Notes: a model not told the origin generated them from the letters alone. A stretch of 64,000 nucleotides of DNA from Piper betle (GCA_033002965.1 JAURVB010000149.1:186001-250000), one strand, 5' to 3'. Numbered from the stretch's first letter, positions 24,416 to 37,973 are shown. Translations and numbers: made by a program.

Positions 24416-25731
24416 CTCCTTGGCCCCTCCCCGGACATCAACCGCTCCGAAATCTTCAAGTTCTACCCCAAAGACACCGCCTTTGACGCCGTCTACGAGC
24501 AGAAGCTCGAGAAGTTCGGCGATCTCATGGACTCCCATTTGGACTCGCCTGTCTCCATCTCCGACCGACTGAGAAAGTTCCGATTTTGGGCGGGTTTGGG
24601 ACGGCGGTTGATGGGTTTGGGGCAGGGCGACGCGGTGGACCTCGTGGACCTGCTGGTGTCGCCGGCGTCCAAGGTGCTGGACCGCTGGTTCGAGTCGGAC
24701 GTGTTGACGGCGACGCTTGCGACTGACGCCACGATCGGGACCACAGCGAGCGTGCACAAACCAGGGAGCAGGTACGTGCTGCTGCACCACGTGATGGGGC
24801 AGACCGAGGGGCACCGCGGGATCTGGTCGTACGTCCAAGGCAGGATGTGGTCGGCGTCGGCGGCGTTGAGCAGCGCCGCCATGGAAGCTGGCGCCGAGGT
24901 TGTGACCGGTGCGGAGGTAGCTCAGATCATAGTCGACGAAGCGTCTAGTACGGCGAAAGGCGTGGTCTTGGCCGATGGGTCGGAGGTGGCGTCGTCTGTA
25001 GTGCTGGCAAACACGACGCCGCACTCACCTTCACCAAGTTGCTACCTTCAAGTGTGCCACCAGAGGACTTCATATCTGCCGTGAAGAGCTCTGATTCCAG
25101 CTCTGCAACTGCCAAGATCAACATTGCCCTGGATAGTCTGCAACAATTCAGGTGCATTGGCACCGAGAGGTTGGAGCCTGGTCCTGAGCATAGGGGTACC
25201 ATACACATTGGAGCGGAGACCATGGAAGAGATTGATTTAGCTTGCAAGGATGCTTTGAGTGGCTATCCCTAACGAAGGCCTCTGATTGAAATGACCATAC
25301 CCTCTTCCTTGGACAAGACCATATCTCCTCCTGGGAAGCATGCTGTTAATCTCTTTGTGCAGTACACTCCGTATAAGCTTGCAAAGGGAAGTTGGGGCGA
25401 TGCTGCTGTTGGGAGTCGTTTGCTCAGAGGTGCTTCTCTCTGGTTGATGAGCATGCGCCAGGTTTTAGATCGTCGATTATCGAATATGATATATTGACAC
25501 CACCTGACCTTGAGCGAGAGTTTGATTCTACTGGGGAATCTCTGCCATGGCGCCATGCGCCTTGATTCTACGTTCCTGTTCCGGCCTGTGAAGGGTTGGT
25601 CTGATTATTGTACGCCGTAGAAGGGTTTGCATTTGTGTGGCAGTGGTGCACATCCTGGAAGGGGCGTGATGGGTGCTCCTGGGCCTAGTGCTGCTCATGT
25701 GGTTCTTCAAGACTGGAAGAAATCTGTATGA
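24416..25731 (+). pseudogene. PYROXD2-like FAD oxidoreductase pseudogene, 5'-truncated and intron-less
   Basis: Resembles plant FAD-dependent oxidoreductases of the PYROXD2 / phytoene-desaturase-like type. Collinear similarity without introns: LLGPSPDINRSEIFKFY, SPASKVLDRWFESDVLTATL, GSRYVLLHHVMGQTEGHRG, AAMEAGAEVVTGAEV, then in other frames [88 protein letters not shown] and [17 protein letters not shown]. Lesions: frameshifts near 25022, 25410 and 25535, stop TAA at 25270-25272 and TAG at 25618-25620. The N-terminal FAD-binding GxGxxG region is missing. Loss of introns plus 5' truncation suggests a processed copy, though no poly-A tract is visible after 25731. Confidence 0.8.
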
Positions 25732-26449
25732 TATGAAGTTCGCTTCATAGACACCTGCTGGTTGATGTAATTTGGAAAGTTGAAGAAGCACCAAGGCGAC
25801 TGTTGTAGCGTACCCAATAAATTCTGCTTCTTTTGCAACTAAGCGAGAAAAGCCTTCGTTTTTGAAGCTCAAATGTTTGACTGAGCTTGATTTAAAGAAT
25901 GCTTCATTCATTCTGAAGCTACGCGACACTTCATTCTAAGTACTCAACTCGCAAAATAACCAAAGAACCAAAGAATAATGGGTTTCTCGTTTTTGCTAGT
26001 TCAGCTGCCCGATTGGTCATGAACAAAAGGATGAAAACAAAATCACAAATGCTTTTGAATAGAGCCTTAAGTATATGATTGAGAAATACTACAGCTACCG
26101 AAAATTCTCAATTGTATAGTTTGTGAACGTGAAAAGCATACACAGTTCAAGGAAAGAAAGAATCACCTTCACTACAACATCATCATCAGCATTTTAACTC
26201 TAAATAGACAAGCATATCGCATGGAATAAAACTACAGCTTATCTGACTCACCACTATTAAGCACAACCGAAAGAAGTCGGAGCACCCTTAGAACTTCACA
26301 TCAAATGTCTGAGACTTGCTCAAATACACTCCCATTGCATGAAGGGAACAACACATTACAAAGCACAGGGCACAATAGCACAAGCCTTTTCTAAACAATG
26401 GTACAAAGAATATAGAATAAAAGAAGTTACGCGACAGGGATGGCTGGCC
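25732..26449. other. Intergenic region right of PYROXD2 pseudogene
   Basis: Contains the 3' UTR of the minus-strand isomerase gene on its right side. No other gene seen. Confidence 0.5.
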
Positions 26450-28630
26450 TCACAAGCCCGCAGAAACTAGACCATGCAACGTCACAATTCCAATTAGGGT
26501 GTTATTATCATCAACAACTGGTAAGAATTGCACTGGTGATGGAGGAGCTTCCATTTTCTTCATTGCCTCGACAGCCATGGCATTTGGGCCTATGGTCCTT
26601 GGGTTTCTGCAAAGATGAGAGCATCATAGATTAACTCCAAGAAATGTACAAAAAGCATAAACAACCACGTTTAAATAAAATATATATGCATCATTAAAGC
26701 AAAAACGAATAGAGAACTTGATAAAAACAGTCGAACATCAAATTTTAAAAAATGTTAAATCCACAAAAGTATGCCCATATGTAAACTTTGTTCACTCTTG
26801 GCTACTATCAACACTTGTGTGCCGAAGACACTATCGATCTAAGTATCTTCCATTCACTTTTAATCTGTTCTAGCCCTTCATTCAGCTTTGATTGATAGTC
26901 ATCATTGATCTTGCCTTGCCTCTACTGGTATCAAGTGCTGGGAACAAGGAGATGGATGGAGAGTCAAACGTTAGAATGGACCCACAATTTTTTTAACACT
27001 TAAGCTAGCCTTTTAAATTTGCCTATGATTCCACCTCCGGCCAACAACAGTATAATGGTGCTTGTCCCTTGATATTGTTGATTAGAAAGAATTCCAAGAA
27101 ACGCCATGGTCGTTGGTAATGAATATGAACTCAACACCGCACATGAACATGAACTTAACACCAACAAAAGGTCCTATATGGTCCTACGGTTATCTATGGA
27201 CTAGCCATATGCAATCAAGTTCTATCTATTTGTACGACAACAGTTAGCAAATCACGCACCTGTTGCACATTTCACCAACAGTAAGCTTGAAGATTCCCTC
27301 TCCACTGGCGTTTAGTGTCCGCCGCAGATCACCATCTGTGAATGTACCCGCCAAACGCCAAGCATCATCTATGACAAGAAGACAGCCACAGCCCTTACTC
27401 GTTAGCTCCACGAGCTGGTCCATTATCAGGTCGCCTTCTTTGCAAGCTGGAAGCTCTTCTTGTCTCTTCATCACATCTCTCACCTGCACAAGACAAAACC
27501 ACATTTGTCATCCTTCAACTGTGAACATTTTCTAAGACAACTAAATTCAAAGAGCAAACTTAAGACATCCACACAACCAAGATCAAGATACAATGATCAT
27601 ATTGTTAGCCAAAATTCAAAGAACTTTCTACCCAAAGTCAGATAATAATCTACACGCAATCACCAACAATCGTTGTTTCCGTAGAAGAAAAATCACAATT
27701 TATGTCACATGAACTCAATTCAATCCTAGACCACAGCCATCTCCACCATAATCGTTTCTTTCAATCAACAAAAGTTCTCCTATGACTACATTTTCACATA
27801 TGAGCAACAAATGACTACATTTTCACCTATGAGTAACAAATAGATTTAGAATGTAGCAGCTCTGTACACCAAGCAAAATTTAGTAAAAGCAATCAATATC
27901 CAAACTTGAAATAAATCAATTAGACAACAAACAAATTCCCAGATCTGGGGATTTTCTCATAGGAAGAAAAGAAAAAAAGAAAAAAAACCTTAAAGATGAG
28001 GCATTTCCCAATCCGACCGGCGGGGTGGTTGCCGGCGTACTGCTCCTTCGTCAAACCCTTCGCCTGCATGAGAGCAATGGCCACCGTATCCCCGAAAACC
28101 ATCTGAATCGCCGTCGAGGTGACCGGCGCAAGGTCGAAGGGGCACAACTCCCTCTCCACCGGCAAATGCACGTTCATGTCACAGGCTCCCTCGAGCAAGT
28201 TCCCCTTCACCGACGTGACCGAGATCAAGAAGCAGCCTTTCGACCTGGCGCTGGGCACGAGCTTGAGGAGCTCGTCGGTGTTGCCGGACTTGCTGAGGAG
28301 GACGAGGACGTCGGCGGGGGAGAGGGCGCCGATGTCGCCGTGCAGGGCGTCGAGTGGGGAGAGGAAGCAGGAGGGGACGCCGAGGGATACGAGGGTCTGG
28401 GAGATCTTGCGGGCGACGAAGCCGGACTTGCCGACGCCGGAGAAGAAGATGGTGCCGGCGGATCGGAGGAGGGCGCGGGTGAAGGAGAGCGCCTGCGAGA
28501 GGTCGAGGTGGTCGAAGAAATGGTTGAGGTACGCCTGCTGCGCGCCGAAGAGGCGGCGGAGGTCGTCGCCGGCGATCTCCGACGCCGGGGAGGACCGCGG
28601 CGCCGCCGCGGGAGGCGGGAGGGAGCCCAT
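26450..28630 (-). CDS. Arabinose-5-phosphate isomerase (SIS + CBS domains), 3 exons
   Basis: Exons on the minus strand: 28630-27989, 27483-27260, 26606-26450; GT/AG borders, 1023 nt, 340 aa. It converts D-ribulose-5-phosphate to D-arabinose-5-phosphate, the first step toward KDO, a sugar of rhamnogalacturonan II. Exon 1 encodes the SIS domain: [54 protein letters not shown], and [20 protein letters not shown]. Exons 2-3 encode paired CBS domains: [38 protein letters not shown], then [20 protein letters not shown] and [20 protein letters not shown]. The length and domain order are those of bacterial KdsD and plant SETH3-type proteins. Exon 1 is GC-rich and the rest AT-rich, the falling 5'-3' GC gradient common in monocots. 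The ORF is intact. Confidence 0.93.
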
Positions 28631-28693
28631 TGTGATTATTGGAAATTTGAGGGGGTCGGCGTGAAAATTGGCGGGGAGTGTCGGTGGGTTGTA

Positions 28694-28757
28694 GGCCCAT
28701 TTAAGAGATGGGCTCGGGGCCCACCACCATCAGATTTTTTTACGGGGATGTGGCCCA
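28694..28757 (-). promoter_or_regulatory. Cluster of site II (TGGGCC/T) promoter elements
   Basis: Four TGGGCY-type words lie 64-127 bases upstream of the isomerase ATG: GGCCCA (+ strand) at 28694-28699, 28718-28723 and 28752-28757, and TGGGCT on the + strand at 28709-28714. Site II clusters bind TCP factors and mark genes expressed in dividing tissue. No TATA box is evident between them and the ATG, which fits a housekeeping promoter. Confidence 0.5.
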
Positions 28758-30390
28758 TCCAGATGTGATGTACCCATTCTAACCTCATTCATCCTCGAAA
28801 AGAACTTCTGTGCTACTAAAGTATGATCCTACTATTATAACAAAATTATTATTATATTTTATCATTTATATTAGTAGCACGACCCTATTATAGGTGTTCA
28901 ATGTTCAAATTATTATTTTTAGAATAGTGTTATATTTAATTAAAAAATTCACTTCATTTTAAAGTTTCTCTCCTAGTTATAATATTTAATGGTTACGTAG
29001 AGATACAGTGAGCCTTTTGAGTGAGGTAAAAATACAAAGAATATTTCCTTATTTTTAATAAATTGAAACCTACAAGATACCTCAATTTAATTTTATATTT
29101 AATTTTTAATAAAATAAGATCTTATTTACAAAGGGAAATAGACTATATATTTTTAACTTAGTTAATTATTTTTAAAGAAATGACATAGTCAATTATATTA
29201 TATTTTAAACTAGGTCGTTATAAATAATATCAAAACTTCTTAATTCCGTATTAAATGATAGGCTAGACAAGGAACATTTGTTAGGTTATCGTCGTGGGCT
29301 AAATAAGGTCATGAATTGGGGCTAAATATATGAATTTTTAAAATAGGTAGGTAAATTGTGAAGTCCCTCAACTTAATTTCACATATAATTATTTATTAGA
29401 CTAATATCTTATTTATAAGTAAAAAAAGATTATAAATCTTTACTTGATTAACCACAATTATATTGTATTTTGAACCGAATCATTACAAAACATCCGATAA
29501 ACAACTAGACGTGTCCTTTATTGAAATTTTTATACTGTTGCATTTTCATTTAGGATATCTAATAGACGGCAATTCTAATTGTTACATTTTGCACTTATAT
29601 TGACTATATAAATCAACCTTTTTATATTGATGATTTTTATCACATGTGCATATTTTAATTTTAGTTTAGAATTTGTATTTACTTTAGTTATTTGAGGGGG
29701 ACTAAATATAATTTGACTTGAGTTAGATATCTTAACTTAGTTGAAGATCCTTACTTATTTTTAATAATTATTTATAAGCACATGGTAAATGGATTAAAAT
29801 TTTTAATTTTTTTTGTGTCCATGATAAAAAAATTTTACCTAATCTAGTCATAGTTGACTAACATTTCCCAATATACACTACAATTAATTAATACATTCTT
29901 AATAATAATGGTTGAAAACTATATAATATTTAATTAATATTTTTCAAATATGAATGGGTAAAATGGAAAAAAATAATTTAATTTCAAATACAAAGTAAAA
30001 ATTTAAAGCAGATATTTAATTAATATTTTCCTAATAAAAGGGATAAAATTGTAACAATACTTCAGCCTTGTTGCAAATTTATATTATATATATCCCATGA
30101 TAAGCAGCTTTACAAGAAAATTGACTATCAATCGATTTTGCATTAAAACTAGTTGTAATCTCGCATGATCCACATGCTTTATAAATACTTTTTTAAAATA
30201 TAATTATTTTAAACATCTTATCAACATATATTTTAATATATATCGATGATTTTATTATATATATTAGTTTACTTTAGAATTTGTTATTGTGTTTGTTATT
30301 TAAGGAAGTTATAACTCATATTGTTGTTTATATAAGCTATTCCTTTTATTCGGAGAAATATAATAAGTCTTGTTACTTAAAATCCACACA

Positions 30391-30429
<39 letters not shown>

Positions 30430-32432
30430 TATCAAATTAATTATATTAAAAATAAATTTCATATTTTTTTATTAATTATAGAAATTTTAAAAAATCTAAA
30501 AATAGGATATATTGATGTTAAAAAAAGATAAAATTTTATTACTTCTTATTTATATATTCTTTTTTTCCTACATATACATATATATATATATCTTATTATA
30601 AGAGTCTTACTAAAAATAGTTAAATTAAATGCATATTTCATATAAGTTTTTTTAAATAAAGGAGAATTTACTTGTGAGGGGCTGGCTTTCTTGATCAGCC
30701 ACTCTGATAAATAACGTTGGGTTTGAAAAATAGCAGTTGAAAAAAACCAGATATGAAATATCCGGTTGACATGACGGTAGACTGGCACCACCGACTAAGT
30801 TAGGTAGACAGTCCGTCTAGATCGGTGGAAAATGCAGGCACGTGGAGGAAGTTCGTGAGTGCTGGCTTATGACAATAAAGCCGACTAACAGTTGCCGACG
30901 CCAGACAGCCTACGCCGACCGCGGGATTCTCGTACGGTTTATTCGGATTCTCTGCTCGCCCCCCCGCTGAGGCGCTCCCCTTCCCGCCTTCATCATATAT
31001 ATGCCACTAAATATTTATTTGTACTGCTAAAATTAGCCTTGCTTGAAATTGAGCAAAGTTGGAGTTTAAAAATTATAATCTAATCTTAGTTTCTTTAATT
31101 TTTTTAAAAAATTAACTTCATGGTAGAGGTTGGTTTTATGAACTTACGAGTACAAGGCTTTAGGTCAGTTAATTACTTTTATTTAAGTGTCACTACATAG
31201 GTAAAGGCATAGTTTTTTAAATTTAGTATTGTATAAAAGTTTTATATAATTTTTAAAATATTATATCGTATAATCAGATTGTACCCCCGCCCTAAAATCC
31301 CGTAAAATTTAAGGCTTTGTACTATTTAATCCACACCGATTTTTAAATCTTAAATTTTTATAAAATTCGTGCCTTTTTAAGTTACGGTGTTTTAATATGT
31401 ATTTAATAAAATATTGATGATATTAATTCGTTAATATAACTGGTATATTATTTAGAATTATGGGTAGAGGTACGTAAATAAGCTTACATTGTTAATGTTG
31501 ATCTTTGTTATAGGATTTAAAATATTAATTTTAAAAGATTAATGTATTCAACATACATTTACGTGGAAATAATATAGTATGTTGTATATAATTTCCAACC
31601 AATTATATACATAATATTCATTTTCTTATTAAACTTCAAGGCTTTATATATAAGCAGTAGATTTAATTAAAACATGCATGCAATTTTTCCATACATTTGC
31701 AACAGGTAGATTTAGATATCATCTGAAATATGTTGATTTATTGGATGGTAATTAACCTAAGTTTTCATGTGTGTAGTTTAAAAAATTGGAACTCAAACTT
31801 GACTCAACATGCGCATGCCATGAAGTTGAGTATAATTCCTAGTTATTTATTCTATTTTTAAACTCAGTAAATAGAAATTTATATATATTGTTCTTTTTGA
31901 CACATGAAATAGATAAAAATATGATATAAAATGCTATAAAATATTTATTTACCTAAATCAAGAGAAAAATAATATATTTTATTACACGACTGTGGGAGTC
32001 AATCGTAAAATTAAATAACATTGAATCATTTACATTGTTTAATTTGGAAAGCCACATAGCGAGGTTAAGTCCCAGAGTTTTTCTAAATTAATCATAAAAT
32101 AATTTTAAAACTGTGCTCATGTGTACTCTACCTTGTTTCACTTAATTTTCAAATTAGGCGTTCCTAGTAAATGGAATAATACTTACATATTAACATGTCA
32201 TCACTCTAGATTTTAATTGAATTGACCATATATTAAGATTATTTTCACACACACATATATATACATACATATATATATATATGTATATATATAAAAGCAA
32301 AATATGTGTTCTCAAAGTAAAAATATTAAAGCAATGAATGGCCTTTTTGCAACACTTTACTAAAAACCTTTATTCCGTATTTTAATGATAAATCTTTTCT
32401 TGTTTTAAAAACGATGATTCTACACGTTATTT

Positions 32433-32478
<46 letters not shown>

Positions 32479-32740
32479 TGGTTTCAATTGTACATTTAGG
32501 ATTTAATTACCGAATATTTGGCAGGGAATTGAAAAATTCTTCAATTATAGTAATGGGGTTTTTGAGAAGATGAGTAGATAATTAGCAAGATTTTATTATT
32601 TGATTGGATAATGAACTATTGAATACAATCTTCTCTTCCCATCTGAATTATAACCTTGTATGATATACACAGATCCCCTACTTTGCAAGCTCGACCATTG
32701 GCAAATGCATGTAGACTTCAACGATGGGCGTTACTCACGG
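28758..32740. other. Gene-empty, very AT-rich region with microsatellites
   Basis: No protein-like frame. Microsatellites: (TA)n then (ATA)n at about 30390-30429, mixed AC/AT at about 32250-32295, and a run of about twenty AT units at 32437-32476. A GC-richer island at about 30840-30990 has no domain. Confidence 0.5.
32437..32476. repeat. (AT)20 microsatellite
   Basis: Uninterrupted AT dinucleotides; likely length-polymorphic. Confidence 0.95.
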
Positions 32741-32748
32741 GTACAACC

Positions 32749-33711
32749 CATGGTTGCACGAATCGGCGTCGCGCCGATCCGATTTCGGGGTCGACTCGGT
32801 AGGCCCGAATCGGGTCACAGGTACAACCCATGGTTGCACGAATCGGCGTCGCGCCGATCCGATTTCGGGGCCGACTCGGTCGGCCCCGAATCGGGTCGTG
32901 AATCGGCCCGTTTCGGCCGATTCCGACCGATTTAACTCGGAATCGGAATCGGCCGATTTAAATCGGAATCGGTTTTTTTATGAAATTACCAAAATACCCT
33001 AGGTATAATTTTTATTAAATTATTTAAGCATGGGTAAAATGGTAATTTGGATTTAAAAACCTAAATCATACCCTCCCCCGATTCCGCCGCCCGACTCCGA
33101 CCTTCGCTCCGCCGCCCTCCGCCGCGCTTGCGCCGTCCTCCCTCGGCCGTCCTCCGTCCGACCAGGCCACCGCCGCCCGACTCCGACCTCAGCTCCGCCC
33201 TCCGCCACGATTCCGCCGCAGCGTTGCGACCGCCGCCCGAACTCGGGTTCCGCCGGCCGACGCGAGCGCCGCGATTCCGCCGCGAATCTGCCGTCCGACC
33301 GCCGCCTGTTCGTCCGACCGGGCTGCCGACATCCTCCGACATCGCCGCCGCGAGACTCGCCGCCGACCGGGCCGGCGGCGGCGGCGGGGGTAAAGAGTGG
33401 CATTCTCGTAATTAAAAGTTGACTCGAGTCTAACTCGAGTCAAAATAATAATTAATTCTAAATAATTAAAAATCTTAAAAAATATTTAAAAATATCATAA
33501 ATTATAATACACAGAATAATATCAAAATAACATCAATATCCAATTTTAATATATTTATATTATAAATTGTCAAATTATTATATATGACCGATTAAATTAA
33601 TTTGGACCGATTCAACAAAACCGATTCCTGGCCGATTCAGACCGATTCCGATTCCGATTCCGATTCACGGAAAAACCGATTCCGATTCCGATTCCGATTC
33701 ATGCAACCATG
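32749..33711 (+). mobile_element. hAT-like non-autonomous element, copy B, with duplicated left end
   Basis: Ends CATGGTTGCACGAATCGG and CCGATTCATGCAACCATG are inverted repeats. The flanking duplication GTACAACC is perfect (32741-32748 and 33712-33719). The same 8 bases plus left end occur again at 32821, so the first 80 bp are tandemly duplicated together with the target site. Layout as in copies A and C: GATCCGATTTCGGGG and AATCGG repeats, ACCAAAATACCCTAGGTA, CpG-rich core (about 33070-33390), GGCATTCTCGTAATTAAAAG, a TTGACTCGAGTCTAACTCGA palindrome, an AT-rich arm, and a CCGATT tandem array at 33640-33700. No transposase. Confidence 0.85.
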
Positions 33712-33719
33712 GTACAACC

Positions 33720-35585
33720 TCACTTGGCCCCATTGAAGAAACTCCATGCATGTCCTAGCCTTTATACCCTCTTCATCCTCTTCAGCAAAAATAATTGAAC
33801 TATTTGATATCTATTACTCTCAGATAATGTTGGCCACTTGCAGTTATATTATATCAATCTATCGATCAATTAGGATAGGAGAGATTAGCGTCGGCCGCTA
33901 GACCATATGAGAAATGCCCAAAATTCAACCACTTGCAGCCAGTAGTAGCTACTTTGCGTTTCTGTCTAGTTCCAGAAATGGTCATGGTCATGGTCACAGG
34001 TTAATCTTTCCTAGACGTTCCAGAAATGCATCCACATCTTGTCTCCAGTTGATTCATGGCTTCCAGGAATTGCTGCTTCCTGTTACCTCTCCTCATATGT
34101 GTATTTGGACTTTAGAGGCGAAGTGACCCTTGACGTGAAATCCCATCAATCAGTAGATTTGATGCTTGATAATGTTTCCATTAAACTTAGTGCAGATTTC
34201 ATTTTAAAAGAACAAAACATTTAATACTGCAAATAACCGGGACTTAGAACTACGGTGAACTAGGAAGGAGAGATATACACTAATGAAATACATAATTTCA
34301 AGACCACAAACAGCTACTGTTCATTTATTTTTTCTTTCTTTTTCTTTTTTTAAAAAAAACACAAACAGCCATGTATATTCACAATAATGCAGAAATATGC
34401 AATTGGGCATATTCCGACTTCCAAGCTGCATGAATGATTAATTTGGTAGTCTTTTATTACATATGTATTCATAGGCAATTGAGATTTCAGCTCTTTAATT
34501 ACCAGCTGGTTTCTTAAAACATAAAACAGAAAACAAAAGTGGGAAATTGAGTAATTAAAATAAATAGTTGGCCGAGCAAGAATGAGATAGTTCAATTTCC
34601 TTCTTAAGCATAAAGGAAAAAAATTCGGTACATATATTTTATCATTTATTCTCTTCAACATGCTAAAAGAAATATTGCCAATGGCAAATCATATCAAATA
34701 TATTTAACATATATATGTTATAGGACATATACCATCATCTTTTTTCTTTGTCATCAATTTGTCTCATGGTTAATATTTTCTGCGGGATGAACGCCTGTTG
34801 CTGGCTAGCTAGCCTGCTATTATATGAACCTTGCTTTTTGTCTTCCATATTAATTAAATTACTCGGCATAGAATCGTATATGTATTGTACCAAAACTGGA
34901 CTTTGTGTGCAAAAACCTCTTATGATTTCAAATATGTAGGAAAAGCAGAAATGATACTAAGCTTTGTTCACCATATAAATGACAATGATTATTCAAAAAG
35001 AAAACCATGCCCATTTGACGCGAGAAAATAGGAAATCAGATACGCTAATACGTCTTTTATATGATTAGAGATATATACGCCGTCTCATTCATATAATCTA
35101 ACATCAAAATACCATCCCTAGAATCTTCCTACCGATCGATCTACAACTACTGCTCATCTCATTATTCAGACGACTCAAAGTGAAGCACAAATTAGTCCCC
35201 GTCAAGGTGAAGCTCCTTCAATCAAGCACCAACACAGAGAACTTGCGCAAATTACAATCTTTCCCGACCCAACCTGCAGAAACCTACTAATCAACCAAGC
35301 CTATCTACCAATTGCATTAATCAATCTCTCCCATATATCAATTAGAACATTGCTCAAGAATATCCTTACCAAGCTAATATCATACACACACACATATTTT
35401 GATCATGTACAAATTACCAGTATATAACTTATAAATCAAGTGATCCACTCAAAACTCATCGGTCATTCCACTTCAACCTACAGTGAATTCATATCATATT
35501 ATATTAAATTAGGTAGCCAGCACTTGTTCTTGCTCACAAGTCACAGATGTGAACACTAATATTAAGAGCTTGCTGAGTAATAAGA
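33720..35585. other. Gene-empty region downstream of the ALOG gene
   Basis: AT-rich. Short frames at 33914-34224 and 34350-34661 have no recognised domains. Its right end should contain the 3' UTR of the minus-strand ALOG gene. Confidence 0.45.
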
Positions 35586-36176
35586 CTAAGTGGTTGCACC
35601 TGGGTGATGAGGTTGCTGCACCACCACCATGGAAGCTTGGGGTGGCCTCTTCCTACTCCTCTTCTTCTCGTAGCTAACGCCCCTGGCCTTGGCCTGCACC
35701 TCCCTCACCTCCCTCAGGTACAGCCTCACCGCCCGGGCGCCGAAGGGGTTGGCCTCCGGCGTTCCGCCGCCGTGCTCGTCGAAGGCGGCGCGCAGGCGGC
35801 CGACAAGGGCGTCGAGGCTGCCCCAGGCCTGCCGGAGCGGGCAGGGACACGGCGCCGGCGGGTTGGGGAGGCCGAAGAAGGGGCAGATCTGGAAGTGCAC
35901 CTTCGTCTTCCCGAACTGGTCGAGGTACCGGAGGAACTCCACCACATGGGCGCCGCTGCACCGATGAAGGGAGAGCGGCGGCCTGTGGCTCTTGAGGTAC
36001 TGCCCGAAGGTGTTCCAGTCCCGCCGCTTCTGCGACTCGTACCTGCTCGGCGTCGTCGGCATCGGAGACGAGGAGGAGGAGGAGATGGTGGTGGTGGGTT
36101 GGTGGTCGGAGCTAGTGCTCTCCGACCTCGCTGGAGTTGCCGTTACCATCTTTTGGGTAGTGCACATATTGTCCAT
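35586..36176 (-). CDS. ALOG / LSH family protein (LIGHT-DEPENDENT SHORT HYPOCOTYLS-like), single exon
   Basis: 196 aa. The ALOG domain starts at about residue 41: [20 protein letters not shown], then [31 protein letters not shown], the zinc-ribbon insert with [40 protein letters not shown], and [22 protein letters not shown]-terminal nuclear-localisation sequence [10 protein letters not shown] follows. These are DNA-binding nuclear proteins that set meristem, organ-boundary and inflorescence development (G1, TAWAWA1, LSH3/4). The ATG at 36176 (MDNMCTTQ) was preferred. The frame is open upstream to an ATG at 36365, but the extra 63 residues are not family-like and probably are 5' UTR. The N-terminal Ser/Thr/Pro-rich region is low complexity. 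GC-rich, as other single-exon genes here. Confidence 0.92.
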   Translation of the reverse strand: MDNMCTTQKMVTATPARSESTSSDHQPTTTISSSSSSPMPTTPSRYESQKRRDWNTFGQYLKSHRPPLSLHRCSGAHVVEFLRYLDQFGKTKVHFQICPFFGLPNPPAPCPCPLRQAWGSLDALVGRLRAAFDEHGGGTPEANPFGARAVRLYLREVREVQAKARGVSYEKKRSRKRPPQASMVVVQQPHHPGATT

Positions 36177-37973
36177 GGATGATGGTAGTAGAAGTTTTGT
36201 CAATGGCTTTTCTCTTATGATCTCACTAGGTTGAGTTTGTTGAGGAAGGAGCAAGAAAGGTGTGAAAAGGGAGGAGAGATCTTGAAGATGAGCAAAGCAT
36301 GTGTCGGCCTCTTTGTTTGAAACTTGCTTATGATGATTTGAAGCAAAATTGATAGGGGAGATCATACATCACTTGCTGTTGATCTCTTCCCCTTTGTATG
36401 ATCTTGCACAGATGTTGCACAGATGCACTCTTTCCCACTGACCTGACCTTGACTCTTGATGTAGGGAATAGCTCAGAACCTTCTCTCCTCTATTTAGCCT
36501 TGTTAACTATCAAAGATGGAAAACTAAGCTAGATGTACTGAGAAAGATGGAATAATCTGAAGCTTGAAAAAAAGAGCTTTAATTTTTGTGCAGTTATATT
36601 GGTGGATCGGTGGCAGCTCTTTGCCTTGGTGAGAGTTTGGTGTGGATGGAAGTACATGGTATTGTTTGGCTATAGACGGGGAAATCTCGGGAAACATGTT
36701 TTCTAATTAAACTGGAGATAGACTGACCTTCTCTTAAAGTTGGATACCATGGTGACGGTAGAAGACCATCCAGGTCACCGGAAAGGGGAGAGAGGGAAAG
36801 AAAGAGAGATGACGGAGACGAAGAGAGAATGGGGAGACTGAGAGTGATGACTTTGGGAGCTTGTTAGGGTTGTAGCCTTTGTAGGGTGTGGGAATTGAAG
36901 GAGCTTGAGTGATGGGTGATGGGTGATGGGTGATGGTGAGTTTGAAAGAGACAGGAAAAGTCGCAACGTGTATGAACAGTTCCATAGGTTGATTCCTTTC
37001 TTTCTTATTTCTATTTATTTATTTAACTCATTATGATCTGTTCCCCACCTCCAGGTTAACGACCATTTTGCCATTGAATTGTATTAATTTAAATTTTTTT
37101 TGTTTTTTGTAAGATATTAAATTAGCTCTAAAAAAAGTTTATATTGATATTGTGTTAGGGCCATAAATAGTCACCCCATTTATCAATTTCCGATCGTTTT
37201 TAAACTAAATCAAACAAAAATAGTGAAAATTTTATTTACGATATAAGAAAAATGATGAAAATTATGATTAATATGATCAAATTGACTTTAAATATAAATA
37301 ATAGTGGTAAAAAGTCTATCATATTAAATTTACCGATTTAACCAAATATTATTTAGTTATATGTAATTATAACAATCATTTTTACCATAAGATTATTAGT
37401 TTTAAAAATTTTTATTGTCAAAATATCACTTTAATGAATTTATTTAATTCAAATTTATTATAATAGATTACCATATTTTAGATAATTGGAATATTTTATA
37501 TTTTGTGAGTGAAAAATTATTTTATATAACTATAATTTTTTATCAGCTTAATATTGTTGGGTTTATGGTCTATAAAGAGATGGTGAGCTTTAACTATATA
37601 TTACCCGTTTAATCCATTGTAATATAGTGAAATTTTGGTTATGGTAGAACCTTTATAAACTTGGTTCATGACTTGATTATAAAAAATGTAAAATAATAAA
37701 TAGTTATAGTGAATGCTATTGACTGGATTATAAGTGAACCATTTCCAACCCCTATGTGTGTCACATGTATAATAATACAAAAAGTGCTACGTGGTGGTTT
37801 CATAAAAAAAGTGGAAGAATAAGGCTTTAGATTAATGGTTGATTTTGCAAATTCCAAATCACAAGAAAAATGACTATAATAATGCAAGTAAAATACAATT
37901 AGATAGGTTGAGCAATTTTGAAGGAACATATTAAACAATTGTAAAAAAATACAATTCGAGTCAAGAATCAATG
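36177..37973. other. Upstream region of ALOG gene and AT-rich DNA
   Basis: Holds the ALOG promoter. A CTATTTAG at about 36490 could be a weak TATA on the minus strand. A 7-bp minisatellite (GATGGGT, about 3.5 copies) is at 36911-36936. Beyond 37020 it is AT-rich with no gene seen. Confidence 0.45.

Noticed and set aside
36177..36365. N-terminal 63-codon extension of the ALOG protein from an ATG at 36365
   Set aside because: The extension is unlike the family. The ATG at 36176 gives a normal ALOG length, so the upstream part is probably 5' UTR.
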